A DNA stretch of 11,834 nt from JAYZAP01 sp964645285 (GCA_964645285.1 CAZYDR010000110.1:1-11834); one strand, 5' to 3'; positions 1 through 7,583 are shown, numbered from the stretch's first letter. A program made the numbers and translations. Notes: generated from the sequence alone by a model not told the origin.

Positions 1-744
1 CCCAAGAAGCTCAACGCCATGACCGTTAAATCCTGGGGCGAAATGGGCGAGGCCCTGACCGCCCTTGGCAAGGAACCGGACCTACGTTGCTTGATCATCG
101 CCGGGGAGGGCCGCGCCTTCCTGGCCGGCCACGATGTCAACGAGATGCGCGAACACACCGAGGACTTCGCCGCCGGCAAGTTCAAGCCCGCCGAACTTCA
201 TGAAGGCCAGAAGAACCTCCAGGAGACCACCCGGCAGATTCGCAAGCTGCGTTTTCCGGTGATCGCCGCGGTCCACGGCTACGCGGTGGGCGCCGGCTGC
301 GAGGTGACCCTAGCATGCGACCTGGTGGTCGCAGCCGTGGGCACCAAGCTCGGCTTTCCCGAAGTCACCGTCGGCGCCACTATCACCAATGGCGGCACCT
401 TCCTGCTGCCACGTAAGGTCAGCCTCGGCTGGGCCCGCGAGTTGGCCTATATGGGCGAGTTCGTCGATGCCGATGAAGCCCTGGCCATGGGCCTGGTCAA
501 CCGGGTGGTGCCGGAAAGCGAGCTGCGCGCCACGGCGGAGAAGATGGCCCGGCGCATCGCCAGCCGGGCGCCCCTGCCGGTGCAGCTCCACAAGGCCATG
601 CTCGACCGCGGCCAGGAGGCGTCGTTGGAGACCATGCTGGCCTTCGAAACCGAGGCCCTGGTCATGACCGCCGTCACCGAAGACCACCGCGAGGGCGCCG
701 CCGCTTTCTTCGAAAAACGCGAGCCGGTGTTCAAGGGGCTGTAG
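1..744 (+). CDS. Enoyl-CoA hydratase/isomerase (crotonase) family protein, 5' end missing
   Basis: The reading frame is open from the first base. The codons before the ATG at 19 translate to PKKLNA, which is the conserved N-terminal segment of crotonases. That ATG is therefore internal, and the true start lies left of the window. Counting from it, the domain shows GRAFLAGHDVNEM (31-43), the oxyanion-hole region GYAVGAGCEV with Glu95, and GFPEVTVGA with Glu115; the two glutamates sit where the catalytic pair of enoyl-CoA hydratases lies. The usual PGAGGTQRLPR segment is replaced by TITNGGTFLLPR, so the substrate or reaction (hydratase, isomerase or another crotonase reaction) cannot be fixed. 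The C-terminus ends KREPVFKGL, typical of a complete family tail. The expected role is cytosolic acyl-CoA metabolism. The gene converges on the thiolase gene across an 86-base gap. Confidence 0.9.
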   Translation, partial: PKKLNAMTVKSWGEMGEALTALGKEPDLRCLIIAGEGRAFLAGHDVNEMREHTEDFAAGKFKPAELHEGQKNLQETTRQIRKLRFPVIAAVHGYAVGAGCEVTLACDLVVAAVGTKLGFPEVTVGATITNGGTFLLPRKVSLGWARELAYMGEFVDADEALAMGLVNRVVPESELRATAEKMARRIASRAPLPVQLHKAMLDRGQEASLETMLAFETEALVMTAVTEDHREGAAAFFEKREPVFKGL

Positions 745-772
745 AAAGCAGCCGGCTTCACTCTCCCTGACC

Positions 773-808
773 CTGAGCCTGTCGAAGGGCCTGCTTCGAC
801 AGGCTCAG
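773..808. repeat. Perfect 15-bp inverted repeat between convergent genes (dispersed-repeat type; possible bidirectional terminator)
   Basis: The left arm CTGAGCCTGTCGAAG (773-787) and right arm CTTCGACAGGCTCAG (794-808) are exact reverse complements around a 6-base loop. The element sits between the stop codons of two convergent genes (744 and 831), where a transcription stop for both would be expected. There is no clear T-tract on either side, so it is not a textbook intrinsic terminator. The core CTTCGACAGGCTCAG resembles a short palindromic repeat that I recognise from intergenic regions of many unrelated bacterial genomes; that identification is from memory and not tested here. Confidence 0.75.
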
Positions 809-830
809 CATGAGGGTGGTGGATGGGCGA

Positions 831-2018
831 TCAGTTGTTGATCTCGAAAAGCCCGGCCGCGCCCATGCCGCCGCCGATGCACATGGTGACGACGACGTTC
901 TTGACGCCGCGGCGCTTACCCTCGATCAGGGCGTGGCCGGCAAGGCGGGCGCCGGACATGCCGTAGGGGTGGCCGATGGAGATGGCGCCGCCGTCGACGT
1001 TGTAGACATCGTTGTCGATGCCCAGGCGGTCGCGGCAGTAGAGGGTCTGCACGGCGAAGGCCTCGTTGAGCTCCCACAGGTCGATATCATCCACGGTCAG
1101 GCCGTTGCGCTCCAGCAGACGGGGCACGGCGAACACCGGGCCGATGCCCATTTCGTCGGGCTCGCAGCCGGCCACGGTGAAGCCCCGGAAGGTGCCCAGG
1201 GGCTCGAGTCCGCGCTGCTCGGCCAGCTTGGCGTCCATGACCACACAGGCCGAGGCGCCGTCGGATAGCTGGCTGGCATTGCCGGCGGTGATGACCTTGT
1301 CCTCGCCGAGGACGGGCTTGAGCGATGCCAGGCCTTCAAGCGAGGTGCTCGGCCGGTTGCCTTCGTCATGCTCCAGGGTGACGGTTTCCTCGTGGCTCTC
1401 GCCGGTCTCCCGGTCGGTGACCACCTTGACCGTCTCCAAGGGCACGATCTCGTCGTCGAGACGGCCGGCCTGCTGGGCCGCGGCAATGCGCATCTGGCTT
1501 TGCAGGGCGTAGTTGTCCTGTTCCTCGCGGCTGATATCGTAGCGCTCGGCGACGTTCTCGGCGGTGTCCAACATGGACATGTAGATCGCCGGCTTGTTAT
1601 CGACAATCCAATCGTCGGTGAAGTGGAAGCGGTTCATGTGGTCGTTCTGCACTAGGCTGAGGGAGTCGAGGCCGCCGGCAACCATCACCGGCACCTTATC
1701 GACCATGACCCGATGGGCCGCCATGGCGATGGCCTGCAGGCCCGATGAGCAGAAGCGGTTTACCGTCACCCCTGACGCGGTCACCGGCAGACCGGCGCGC
1801 ATGGCGATCTGGCGGGCGATGTTGCCGCCGGTAGCCCCTTCGGGCAGGCCGCAGCCCATGATGATGTCTTCAACCTCGTCCGGATCGACCCCGGCACGCT
1901 CAACCGCGTGCTTGACCGCGTGGCCACCGAGGACCGCGCCGTGAGTGTTGTTGAAAGCGCCGCGGTAGGCCTTGGCGATAGGCGTGCGGGCGGTGGATAC
2001 GATGACTGCGTCGTTCAT
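831..2018 (-). CDS. Acetyl-CoA C-acyltransferase (thiolase, FadA-like)
   Basis: This 395-residue protein is full length for a thiolase (usually about 390-400). It should cleave 3-ketoacyl-CoA with CoA to acetyl-CoA plus a shortened acyl-CoA, or run the reverse condensation. All catalytic blocks are visible: nucleophile Cys90 in VNRFCSSG, NEAF at 318-321, His350 in GHPYGMSGAR, and Cys380 in CIGGGMG. The N-terminus VIVSTARTPIAKAYRGAF is also standard. The ATG at 2018 is supported by a purine-rich ribosome site 9 bases upstream. The gene follows the fused hydratase/dehydrogenase gene on the same strand, so the pair covers the last three steps of beta-oxidation. That context favours a degradative FadA-like role over acetoacetyl-CoA synthesis, but chain-length preference cannot be read from the sequence. 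Confidence 0.95.
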   Translation of the reverse strand: MNDAVIVSTARTPIAKAYRGAFNNTHGAVLGGHAVKHAVERAGVDPDEVEDIIMGCGLPEGATGGNIARQIAMRAGLPVTASGVTVNRFCSSGLQAIAMAAHRVMVDKVPVMVAGGLDSLSLVQNDHMNRFHFTDDWIVDNKPAIYMSMLDTAENVAERYDISREEQDNYALQSQMRIAAAQQAGRLDDEIVPLETVKVVTDRETGESHEETVTLEHDEGNRPSTSLEGLASLKPVLGEDKVITAGNASQLSDGASACVVMDAKLAEQRGLEPLGTFRGFTVAGCEPDEMGIGPVFAVPRLLERNGLTVDDIDLWELNEAFAVQTLYCRDRLGIDNDVYNVDGGAISIGHPYGMSGARLAGHALIEGKRRGVKNVVVTMCIGGGMGAAGLFEINN

Positions 2019-2027
2019 AGCTATTTA

Positions 2028-2035
2028 CTCCCTCT
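2028..2035 (-). promoter_or_regulatory. Ribosome binding site of the thiolase gene
   Basis: On the minus strand this reads AGAGGGAG, a good match to the anti-Shine-Dalgarno complement, and ends 9 bases before the ATG at 2018. It is one of the clearest ribosome sites in the window. It supports independent translation initiation of the thiolase rather than coupling to the upstream gene, whose stop codon lies about 145 bases away. Confidence 0.7.
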
Positions 2036-2039
2036 AATA

Positions 2040-2118
2040 CCATCGGCCATGAAGAATAACCGATGGGCGTTCATACGCCACGCAGGCTTCCGCCAAACGG
2101 TTGGCGACGCGAGGTCGC
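2040..2118 (-). other. Run of small potential hairpins in the hydratase/dehydrogenase-thiolase spacer
   Basis: Four short inverted repeats follow one another here: CCATCGG/CCGATGG (2040-2046 with 2060-2066, loop 13), GGCGT/ACGCC (2066-2070 with 2075-2079, loop 4), CGCCAA/TTGGCG (2091-2096 with 2101-2106, loop 4) and GCGAC/GTCGC (2104-2108 with 2114-2118, loop 5). Neighbouring elements share a base or a few, so they could be alternatives rather than all form at once. Individually such stems are common by chance in GC-rich DNA; the close packing is what is notable. They lie in the expected 5' leader of the thiolase, just upstream of its ribosome site. Confidence 0.4.
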
Positions 2119-2123
2119 GCTTG

Positions 2124-2160
2124 CCAGCGGCCATTATGATTTAGTCATAATGGCCGCTGG
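2124..2160 (-). terminator. Perfect 16-bp stem-loop right after the hydratase/dehydrogenase stop codon
   Basis: The arms CCAGCGGCCATTATGA (2124-2139) and TCATAATGGCCGCTGG (2145-2160) are exact reverse complements around a 5-base loop. The structure begins 2 bases after the TAG stop (2163-2165) of the minus-strand fused gene. Its position suggests a terminator, partial terminator or 3'-end-protecting hairpin that sets different transcript levels for the two genes. No T-run follows on the minus strand, so a classical Rho-independent terminator is not shown. A dispersed palindromic repeat or a protein operator are alternatives. Confidence 0.55.
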
Positions 2161-2162
2161 AC

Positions 2163-4265
2163 CTAAAGGTCACCGAAACCCTTGCCCTCGGCGGCGAGCT
2201 TGCGCAGTAGCGGCGCGGGCTCCCAGGTGGGGCCATGCGCGGCGTGAAATTCTTCGATTGTGGCCAACACCTTGTCGAGGCCGACCTGATCGGCATAGAA
2301 CATGGGCCCACCGCGATAGGGCGGGAAGCCGTAGCCGTTGAGCCAGATGGTGTCGATGTCGCTGGCGCGCTCGGCGAAGCCTTCGTCGAGAATGCGAGCG
2401 CCCTCGTTGACCAGGGGATACATGCAACGGGCGATGATCTCCTCGTCACTGATCTCGCGGCGGGTAATACCGAGATCGGCGGCGACTGACTCGATGATCA
2501 CATCAACCTCGGGATCGGGCTGGGGCACCCGGTTGCCCGGCTCGTAGCGATACCAGCCGGCGCTGGTCTTCTGGCCGTAACGGCCCTGCTCGCAAAGCTG
2601 ATCGGCAACCCGCGAGAACGGTTCCTGATGGAGGGTGCCGCGGTCCTTGCGCGAACGAAAGCCGATATCGAGGCCGGCCAGATCGCCGACCGCGAACGGT
2701 CCCATGGCGAAACCGAAGTCGTAGATCACCTGATCGACCTTTTGCGGCGCCGCGCCTTCGAGAGCCAGCATGTTGGACTGGCGGAAATAGCCCGACAGCA
2801 TGCGGTTGCCGACGAAGCCGTCACAGACGCCGACCACCACCCCGACTTTGCCCATGGCCTTGGAGAGCTGGATCGTGGTCGCCAGGGTGGTCGGGTCGGT
2901 CTTGGCGCCTCTAACGATCTCGAGCAGGCGCATGACATTGGCCGGGCTGAAGAAGTGAGTGCCCAGCACCTGGTTCGGCCGCCCCGTCTCACCAGCGATT
3001 TCGTCGACATTGAGGTACGACGTGTTGCTCGCCAGGATGGCGTCCGGCTTGCAGGCGGCGTCGAGCCTGCGGAACATATCGCGCTTAATTTCCATCTCCT
3101 CGAATACCGCCTCGATGACGTAATCCACGTCACCGAAGTCGGCGAGATCGAGGGTCGGCTCAATGAGGCCCATGCGGCGGTCGACCTCGGCCATGTCGAA
3201 GCGGCCGCTCTTGACCGAGCGTTCGTAGTTCGAGCGGATCTTGGCGAGACCGCCGTCGAGAGCCTCTTGCGTCGCGTCGGTGATGCGCACGGGAATGCCG
3301 GCGTTGGCGAAATTCATGGCGATGCCGCCACCCATGGTGCCGGCGCCGATGACGCCGCCGCGCGCGACCTTGGCCACCGGGGTTTCCTTGGTGATGCCCG
3401 AGACCTTGTTGGCCGCCCGCTCGCCGAAGAACGAGTACATCAGGCCCTTGGCCTGGGGCGAGGCCAGACACTCGCTGAACAACTCGCGCTCGCGGGCCAT
3501 GCCGGCGTCGAAGTCGAGTTGGGTCGCCGCCTCGACCGCGTCGATGCACTTCCACGGCGCCAGGTAACCCCGGGCCTTGCGGGCGATGGCCTTGCGGTAG
3601 CCTTCGAACAACGCCGGGTCGGCGCCCTTGACCTTGCTGTTGTCGTCGCGCACCCGCTTGAGCGGCGCGCCCTCGACGACCAGACGCTCCGCATAGGCCA
3701 CCGCGCCGTCAAGCAGATCACCGTCGATCATCTCGTCAATCAGGCCGAGCTTGTGGGCGGCACCGGCGGAAATCGGACTGCCGCCGACACACATCTCAAG
3801 GCCCTTCTCAACGCCGACCAATCGGGGCAATCGCTGGGTGCCGCCGGCGCCGGGAATGATGCCGAGTTTTACTTCCGGCTGGCCGACCTTGGCGCTGGCC
3901 ACGGCGCAACGGTAGTGACCGCTCATGGCGCATTCGAGGCCGCCGCCAAAGGCCGTGCCATGGATTGCGATGATCACCGGCTTGGTCGCCGCCTCGAAGC
4001 ACGCCATCACATCGGCCAGACTTTTGGCTTCCGGCGGCCGGGGCTTGTTGAACTCGCGGATGTCGGCGCCGGCAATGAAGGTGCGGCCGTCGCCGATGAG
4101 AACCATGGCGGTGATTTCAGGGTCGGCGACGCTGGCTTCGACCCCGGCAATGATGCCGTCGGGAACGCCGACACTCAGGGCGTTGACCGGTGGATTGGTG
4201 ACGGTAATGACGCCAACGGCGCTGCGTTTGGAGAACTGGACAAGATCGGACATGGGCGGGGCCAC
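2163..4265 (-). CDS. Fused enoyl-CoA hydratase / 3-hydroxyacyl-CoA dehydrogenase (FadB/FadJ-type, peroxisomal-bifunctional-like)
   Basis: This bifunctional beta-oxidation enzyme hydrates trans-2-enoyl-CoA and then oxidises the L-3-hydroxyacyl-CoA with NAD+. The crotonase half (about 15-200) shows NPPVNALS, GRTFIAGADIREF, Glu111 in FGGGLECAM and Glu131 in QPEVKLGIIPGAGG, so both catalytic glutamates are kept. The dehydrogenase half begins with the Rossmann loop GVIGAGTMGGGIA (304-316), then SNTSYL (413-418), His437 in GTHFFSPANV, Glu449 and the GNR of 486-488, followed by C-terminal dehydrogenase domains with GRYGQKTSAGWYRY (561-574) and PPYRGGPMFYA (648-658). At 700 residues it is slightly shorter than E. 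coli FadJ. The start is uncertain: the longest form begins at a GTG (4265), but an in-frame ATG at 4253 gives MSDLVQFSK, a more usual family start. The thiolase partner lies downstream on the same strand. Confidence 0.95.
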   Translation of the reverse strand: MAPPMSDLVQFSKRSAVGVITVTNPPVNALSVGVPDGIIAGVEASVADPEITAMVLIGDGRTFIAGADIREFNKPRPPEAKSLADVMACFEAATKPVIIAIHGTAFGGGLECAMSGHYRCAVASAKVGQPEVKLGIIPGAGGTQRLPRLVGVEKGLEMCVGGSPISAGAAHKLGLIDEMIDGDLLDGAVAYAERLVVEGAPLKRVRDDNSKVKGADPALFEGYRKAIARKARGYLAPWKCIDAVEAATQLDFDAGMARERELFSECLASPQAKGLMYSFFGERAANKVSGITKETPVAKVARGGVIGAGTMGGGIAMNFANAGIPVRITDATQEALDGGLAKIRSNYERSVKSGRFDMAEVDRRMGLIEPTLDLADFGDVDYVIEAVFEEMEIKRDMFRRLDAACKPDAILASNTSYLNVDEIAGETGRPNQVLGTHFFSPANVMRLLEIVRGAKTDPTTLATTIQLSKAMGKVGVVVGVCDGFVGNRMLSGYFRQSNMLALEGAAPQKVDQVIYDFGFAMGPFAVGDLAGLDIGFRSRKDRGTLHQEPFSRVADQLCEQGRYGQKTSAGWYRYEPGNRVPQPDPEVDVIIESVAADLGITRREISDEEIIARCMYPLVNEGARILDEGFAERASDIDTIWLNGYGFPPYRGGPMFYADQVGLDKVLATIEEFHAAHGPTWEPAPLLRKLAAEGKGFGDL

Positions 4266-4365
4266 CGTTTAAATCGGGACAAAAAAGGAGTGCCCCAATT
4301 GTTAGTACACGAACGGCCTAAAGGGAAGCGGTGGAGTGGGTATTTCTAGCGCCTAAACCAATAAA

Positions 4366-4818
4366 TCAGCTGTCGCCGCGCGGAGTCTCCTCCGCGGCGT
4401 CGCGGCCGCTGACAAACCACCAGCACCACCACAAAGCCTTCCATAGCGGATCGGCGATGGTCATGATCGCGCGCCGGCAGGCGGCGAGCAGAACGCGGGG
4501 GTTGCCCAGGGCGTTCATGGCCTTGGTCAGGGCGAATGAATCGTCGTCGCGCATGCTGAACAGAACAATGATCGGCGCCACCAGAATGGATAGCGCCAGG
4601 ACACCGCATATGTAGATAAACACCAGGGTCGCGGCGATCGCCACGAAGTGGCCCACGAGGGCGAACCAGCCGCCGATATCAACCAGGTAGCCCCAATTGC
4701 TCAGGGTCGAGCCCAGGGCAATGCCCAGGAGCAATACCGGAAGATAGGAGACAAGTTCCTGTAGCCTACGCATCAACACGACAACCCAGGTTGATTCCGC
4801 CAGGGCAAAACCTATCAT
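4366..4818 (-). CDS. Small hypothetical membrane protein, about 150 residues
   Basis: I do not recognise this family. The product is strongly hydrophobic, with about three predicted membrane segments (roughly 22-38, 50-70 and 71-88). A charged break follows (MRDDDSF, 89-95), then a soluble or amphipathic tail with a Trp-rich stretch DPLWKALWWCWWFVSG (123-138) and an acidic end. No signal peptide, catalytic motif or known domain is evident. The ATG at 4818 has a weak purine-rich site (GGCGGCGG) about 6 bases upstream; a later ATG at codon 16 is a possible alternative. It is transcribed in the same direction as the fused beta-oxidation gene, about 100 bases ahead of it, and divergently from the transporter operon. 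Coding status is inferred from the long hydrophobic frame, since the opposite strand gives nothing sensible; function is unknown. Confidence 0.65.
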   Translation of the reverse strand: MIGFALAESTWVVVLMRRLQELVSYLPVLLLGIALGSTLSNWGYLVDIGGWFALVGHFVAIAATLVFIYICGVLALSILVAPIIVLFSMRDDDSFALTKAMNALGNPRVLLAACRRAIMTIADPLWKALWWCWWFVSGRDAAEETPRGDS

Positions 4819-4822
4819 AAAT

Positions 4823-4859
4823 GCCGCCGCCGGGTCACCCCCGTCCGGATTGCGGCGGC
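4823..4859. repeat. GC-rich 8-bp inverted repeat between divergent genes
   Basis: GCCGCCGC (4823-4830) and GCGGCGGC (4852-4859) are exact reverse complements around 21 bases, with a smaller CGG/CCG pair inside. The element lies in the 132-base region between the divergent membrane-protein and transporter genes, where promoters and operators must lie. I see no convincing -35/-10 pair nearby. Triplet-like GC repeats of this kind can arise by chance in such DNA, so function is speculative. Confidence 0.35.
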
Positions 4860-4950
4860 TAGCGGAGCCCTTGGGATGTGGCTATGCTCGTTCCAGTTTG
4901 GACCGACGGATGGCAACAATGGCGTCTAAGACAGCGGCGGAAACCGGCAC

Positions 4951-6609
4951 ATGAAACGGTTGATCCTGGCCGTGGTAGCTGCCGCCCTGTTGCTCGCCGC
5001 CGGCGACGCGCGGGCGGGCCGTGACCAGTTGGTCATCGGCATGACCCAGTTCCCTTCCACCTTCAGCCCGATCATCAACGCCATGCTGGCCAAAAGCTAC
5101 GTGCTGGCCATGACGCGCAGGCCCTTGGTGATCTACGGCCACGATTGGGAGTTGGCCTGCCTGCTGTGCGTCGAACTGCCGACCATCGAGAACGGCCTCG
5201 CCCGGGTCGAGACCCTGGCCGACGGCAGTCAGGGCATCGCCCTTGATTTCGCCATCCAGCCCGGCGCCACCTGGGGCGACGGCGTGGCCGTGACCAGCGC
5301 CGACGTGGTGTTCGGCTGGGAAGTCGGCAAGCACCCGGAAACCGCCGTCGCCGACCGCGAAACCTATGAGCGCATCGCCGCCATCGACGTTCATGACGAC
5401 CAGCACTTCACGGTCCATCTCGACAAGCTATTCTACGACTACCCGGCGCGGGCCTCGGTTCCGCTGCTGCCGGCCCATCTTGAGCGCGACGCCTTCGCCG
5501 AGCCGGCGGAATACCGCCACCGCACTCTCTATGACACCGACACAGCCAATCCCGGTCTTTATTTCGGCCCCTACCGCATCACCGAGGTGGTGTCGGGCAG
5601 CCATGTGGTGCTGGAAATCAATCCGACCTGGTGGGGCGAGGCCCCGGCGTTCAAGCGCGTCGTGGTGCGGGTCATCGAGAACACCGCGGCCCTGGAAGCC
5701 AATCTGCTGTCCGGCGCCATCGACTACGTAGCCGGCGAGCTGGGGTTCTCGATTGATCAGGCACTGTCGTTCGAGCGTCGGCACCAGGACGCCTTCAACG
5801 TGGTCTACAAGCCGGGGCTGATCTACGAGCACATCGATCTCAATCTGGACAACCCGATCCTGGCTGATCGCCGGGTGCGCCGGGCGTTGATCTACGCCCT
5901 CGACCGGGACGCGCTGGTCACCCAGTTGTTCAGCGGCAAACAACCGGTCGCCCATTCCAACGTCAACCCGCTCGACTGGGTCTACAGCGAGGACGTGCCC
6001 CACTACAGCCACGACCCTGACAAGGCGGCGACCTTGCTCCATGAGGCGGGTTGGACGGATATGCGCGACGGCGTACGCCATAATGCCGCCGGCGAGCGCC
6101 TGACCCTGCAGATCATGACCACCGCCGGCAACAAGACCCGCGAGCTGGTCGAACAGGTGCTGCAGAGCCAGTGGAAGCAGGTCGGCATCGAGATCACTAT
6201 CAAAAACGAGCCGGCCCGGGTGTTCTTCGGCGAGACCGTGGCCAAACGCGGCTATCCGGCCCTGGCCATGTACGCCTGGCTGTCGTCGCCGGAAAGCGTG
6301 CCGCGCTCGGCCATGCATTCGGCCATGATTCCCAGCGCGGCCAATAGCTGGTCAGGGCAGAACTCACCGGGCTTCGTCAATGGCGAGATGGACGCCATGA
6401 TCGAACAAACCGAGGTCGAGCTCGACCGCGAAACCCGGCGCGGTTATTGGCAACGCATGCAGCAGATCTATGCCGGGGAGCTGCCGGTGCTACCACTTTA
6501 CTTCCGAGCCCAGCCCTATGTGCTACCGCCGTGGCTGAGCGGCATCGAGCCCACCGGCCATCAGGGCACCACCACCTTGTGGATTGAGCACTGGCGGGCG
6601 AGCGAATAG
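4951..6609 (+). CDS. Periplasmic substrate-binding protein of a peptide-type ABC importer (SBP family 5)
   Basis: This 552-residue protein should capture the substrate in the periplasm and hand it to the permease pair encoded downstream. A signal peptide is clear: MKR, a hydrophobic core (about 4-17) and a cleavage site ARA|G after residue 22. There is no lipobox, so it is predicted to be soluble rather than a lipoprotein. Family-5 landmarks are WGDGVAVTSADVVFGWE (108-124), RRVRRALIYALDRDAL (about 307-322) and DPDKAATLLHEAGW (355-368). Length fits DppA/OppA-like proteins. Cys70 and Cys73 (CLLC) could form a disulfide. It opens the operon, with the likely promoter region in the divergent gap 4819-4950. 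Ligand is unknown: di- or oligopeptides are the default guess, but nickel chelates, opines and sugars also occur in this family. Confidence 0.93.
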   Translation: MKRLILAVVAAALLLAAGDARAGRDQLVIGMTQFPSTFSPIINAMLAKSYVLAMTRRPLVIYGHDWELACLLCVELPTIENGLARVETLADGSQGIALDFAIQPGATWGDGVAVTSADVVFGWEVGKHPETAVADRETYERIAAIDVHDDQHFTVHLDKLFYDYPARASVPLLPAHLERDAFAEPAEYRHRTLYDTDTANPGLYFGPYRITEVVSGSHVVLEINPTWWGEAPAFKRVVVRVIENTAALEANLLSGAIDYVAGELGFSIDQALSFERRHQDAFNVVYKPGLIYEHIDLNLDNPILADRRVRRALIYALDRDALVTQLFSGKQPVAHSNVNPLDWVYSEDVPHYSHDPDKAATLLHEAGWTDMRDGVRHNAAGERLTLQIMTTAGNKTRELVEQVLQSQWKQVGIEITIKNEPARVFFGETVAKRGYPALAMYAWLSSPESVPRSAMHSAMIPSAANSWSGQNSPGFVNGEMDAMIEQTEVELDRETRRGYWQRMQQIYAGELPVLPLYFRAQPYVLPPWLSGIEPTGHQGTTTLWIEHWRASE

Positions 6610-6656
6610 CCGGCGACGATAGCCCGGCGACGCTGCTTGGCGTCGATGGGCTTTCC

Positions 6657-7583
6657 GTGGCATTCCCCACAGACAGCGGCGAAGTCCGCGCCGTCGATGG
6701 CATTTCCTATGATCTGTCGCCCGGCGCCAGCCTCGGCATGGTCGGCGAGTCCGGCTGCGGCAAGACCATGGCAGCACTGGCATTGCTACGCCTGGTGCCG
6801 CCGCCCGGCCGCATCACCGGCGGGTCGGTTCGTTTTCAGGGCGGTGATCTGCTGGCCGCTTCGAAACAGCGTATGGAGGCGGTGCGCGGCAATCACATGG
6901 CGATGATCTTCCAGGAACCCATGACCGCCCTCAATCCGGTGTTCACGGTCGGCGACCAGATTGCCGAGGTGCTGACCACCCATGGTAAGGCGGGGCCGCG
7001 CGAAGCCTGGGCCGAGGCTATCGACCTGCTCGATCGGGTTGGCATTCCGGCGCCCTCGGAGCGGGTCCACGACTACACCCACAGCCTGTCCGGCGGCATG
7101 GCCCAACGGGTGATGATCGCCATGGCTCTGGCCTGCAAGCCGGCGCTGCTGATCGCCGACGAGCCGACCACGGCGCTGGACGTTACCGTCCAGGCACAAA
7201 TCGTCGAGCTGTTGCTGGAACTCCAGGCCGACATGGGTATGGCGATCCTGTTTATCAGCCATGACCTGGGGGTGGTCTCGGAAATCGCCGACCACATCGT
7301 CGTCATGTATGCCGGGCGCATCATCGAGCGGGCGCCGGCCGGCGAATTGTTCCGCCAACCGCGCCATCCCTACACAAGGGCCCTATTCGAGACTATTCCC
7401 CAGGTGGCGCGCCGCCAACGGCGTCTGCCCATGATTCCCGGCTCGGCGCCGGGCGCCTGGCCGACCGGCTGCCGCTTCCGCGACCGCTGCCCCTACGCCG
7501 AGGATCGCTGCGCCGAGGCGGAACCAGCACTCAAGCCCGTGGTCTTCGGCCACGCGGTGGCCTGTGTGGTGGCGTCACAATGA
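6657..7583 (+). CDS. Peptide-type ABC transporter ATP-binding protein (DppD/OppD-like); start codon uncertain
   Basis: This is one of the two ATPases that power the importer at the cytoplasmic face. Numbered from GTG 6657, it has Walker A GESGCGKT (30-37), Q-loop Gln86 in FQEP, signature LSGGM (144-148), Walker B LLIADE (164-169) and switch His202. The C-terminal peptide-importer extension contains HPYTRALFETIP and four cysteines (272, 278, 285, 303), a pattern linked to a [4Fe-4S] cluster in characterised relatives. The start is a problem. Upstream codons in the same frame read LLGVDGLSVAFPT, the conserved first strand of these ATPases, but between 6588 (after a stop at 6585) and 6657 there is no in-frame ATG, GTG or TTG. 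Starting at 6657 would remove that strand. CTG 6633 or ATA 6606 are possible. The stop overlaps the next start as ATGA. Confidence 0.92.
   Translation: MAFPTDSGEVRAVDGISYDLSPGASLGMVGESGCGKTMAALALLRLVPPPGRITGGSVRFQGGDLLAASKQRMEAVRGNHMAMIFQEPMTALNPVFTVGDQIAEVLTTHGKAGPREAWAEAIDLLDRVGIPAPSERVHDYTHSLSGGMAQRVMIAMALACKPALLIADEPTTALDVTVQAQIVELLLELQADMGMAILFISHDLGVVSEIADHIVVMYAGRIIERAPAGELFRQPRHPYTRALFETIPQVARRQRRLPMIPGSAPGAWPTGCRFRDRCPYAEDRCAEAEPALKPVVFGHAVACVVASQ

Noticed and set aside
4281..4290. T-run on the minus strand (complement of 4281-4286) as an intrinsic terminator after the membrane-protein gene
   Set aside because: No stable stem precedes it on the minus strand, so it is not supported as a terminator.
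2628..4349. Long 573-codon open frame on the + strand opposite the fused beta-oxidation gene
   Set aside because: It is a GC-skew shadow: the product is rich in His, Ala, Gly and Asp with no recognisable motif, while the opposite strand encodes an intact enzyme with all catalytic residues.
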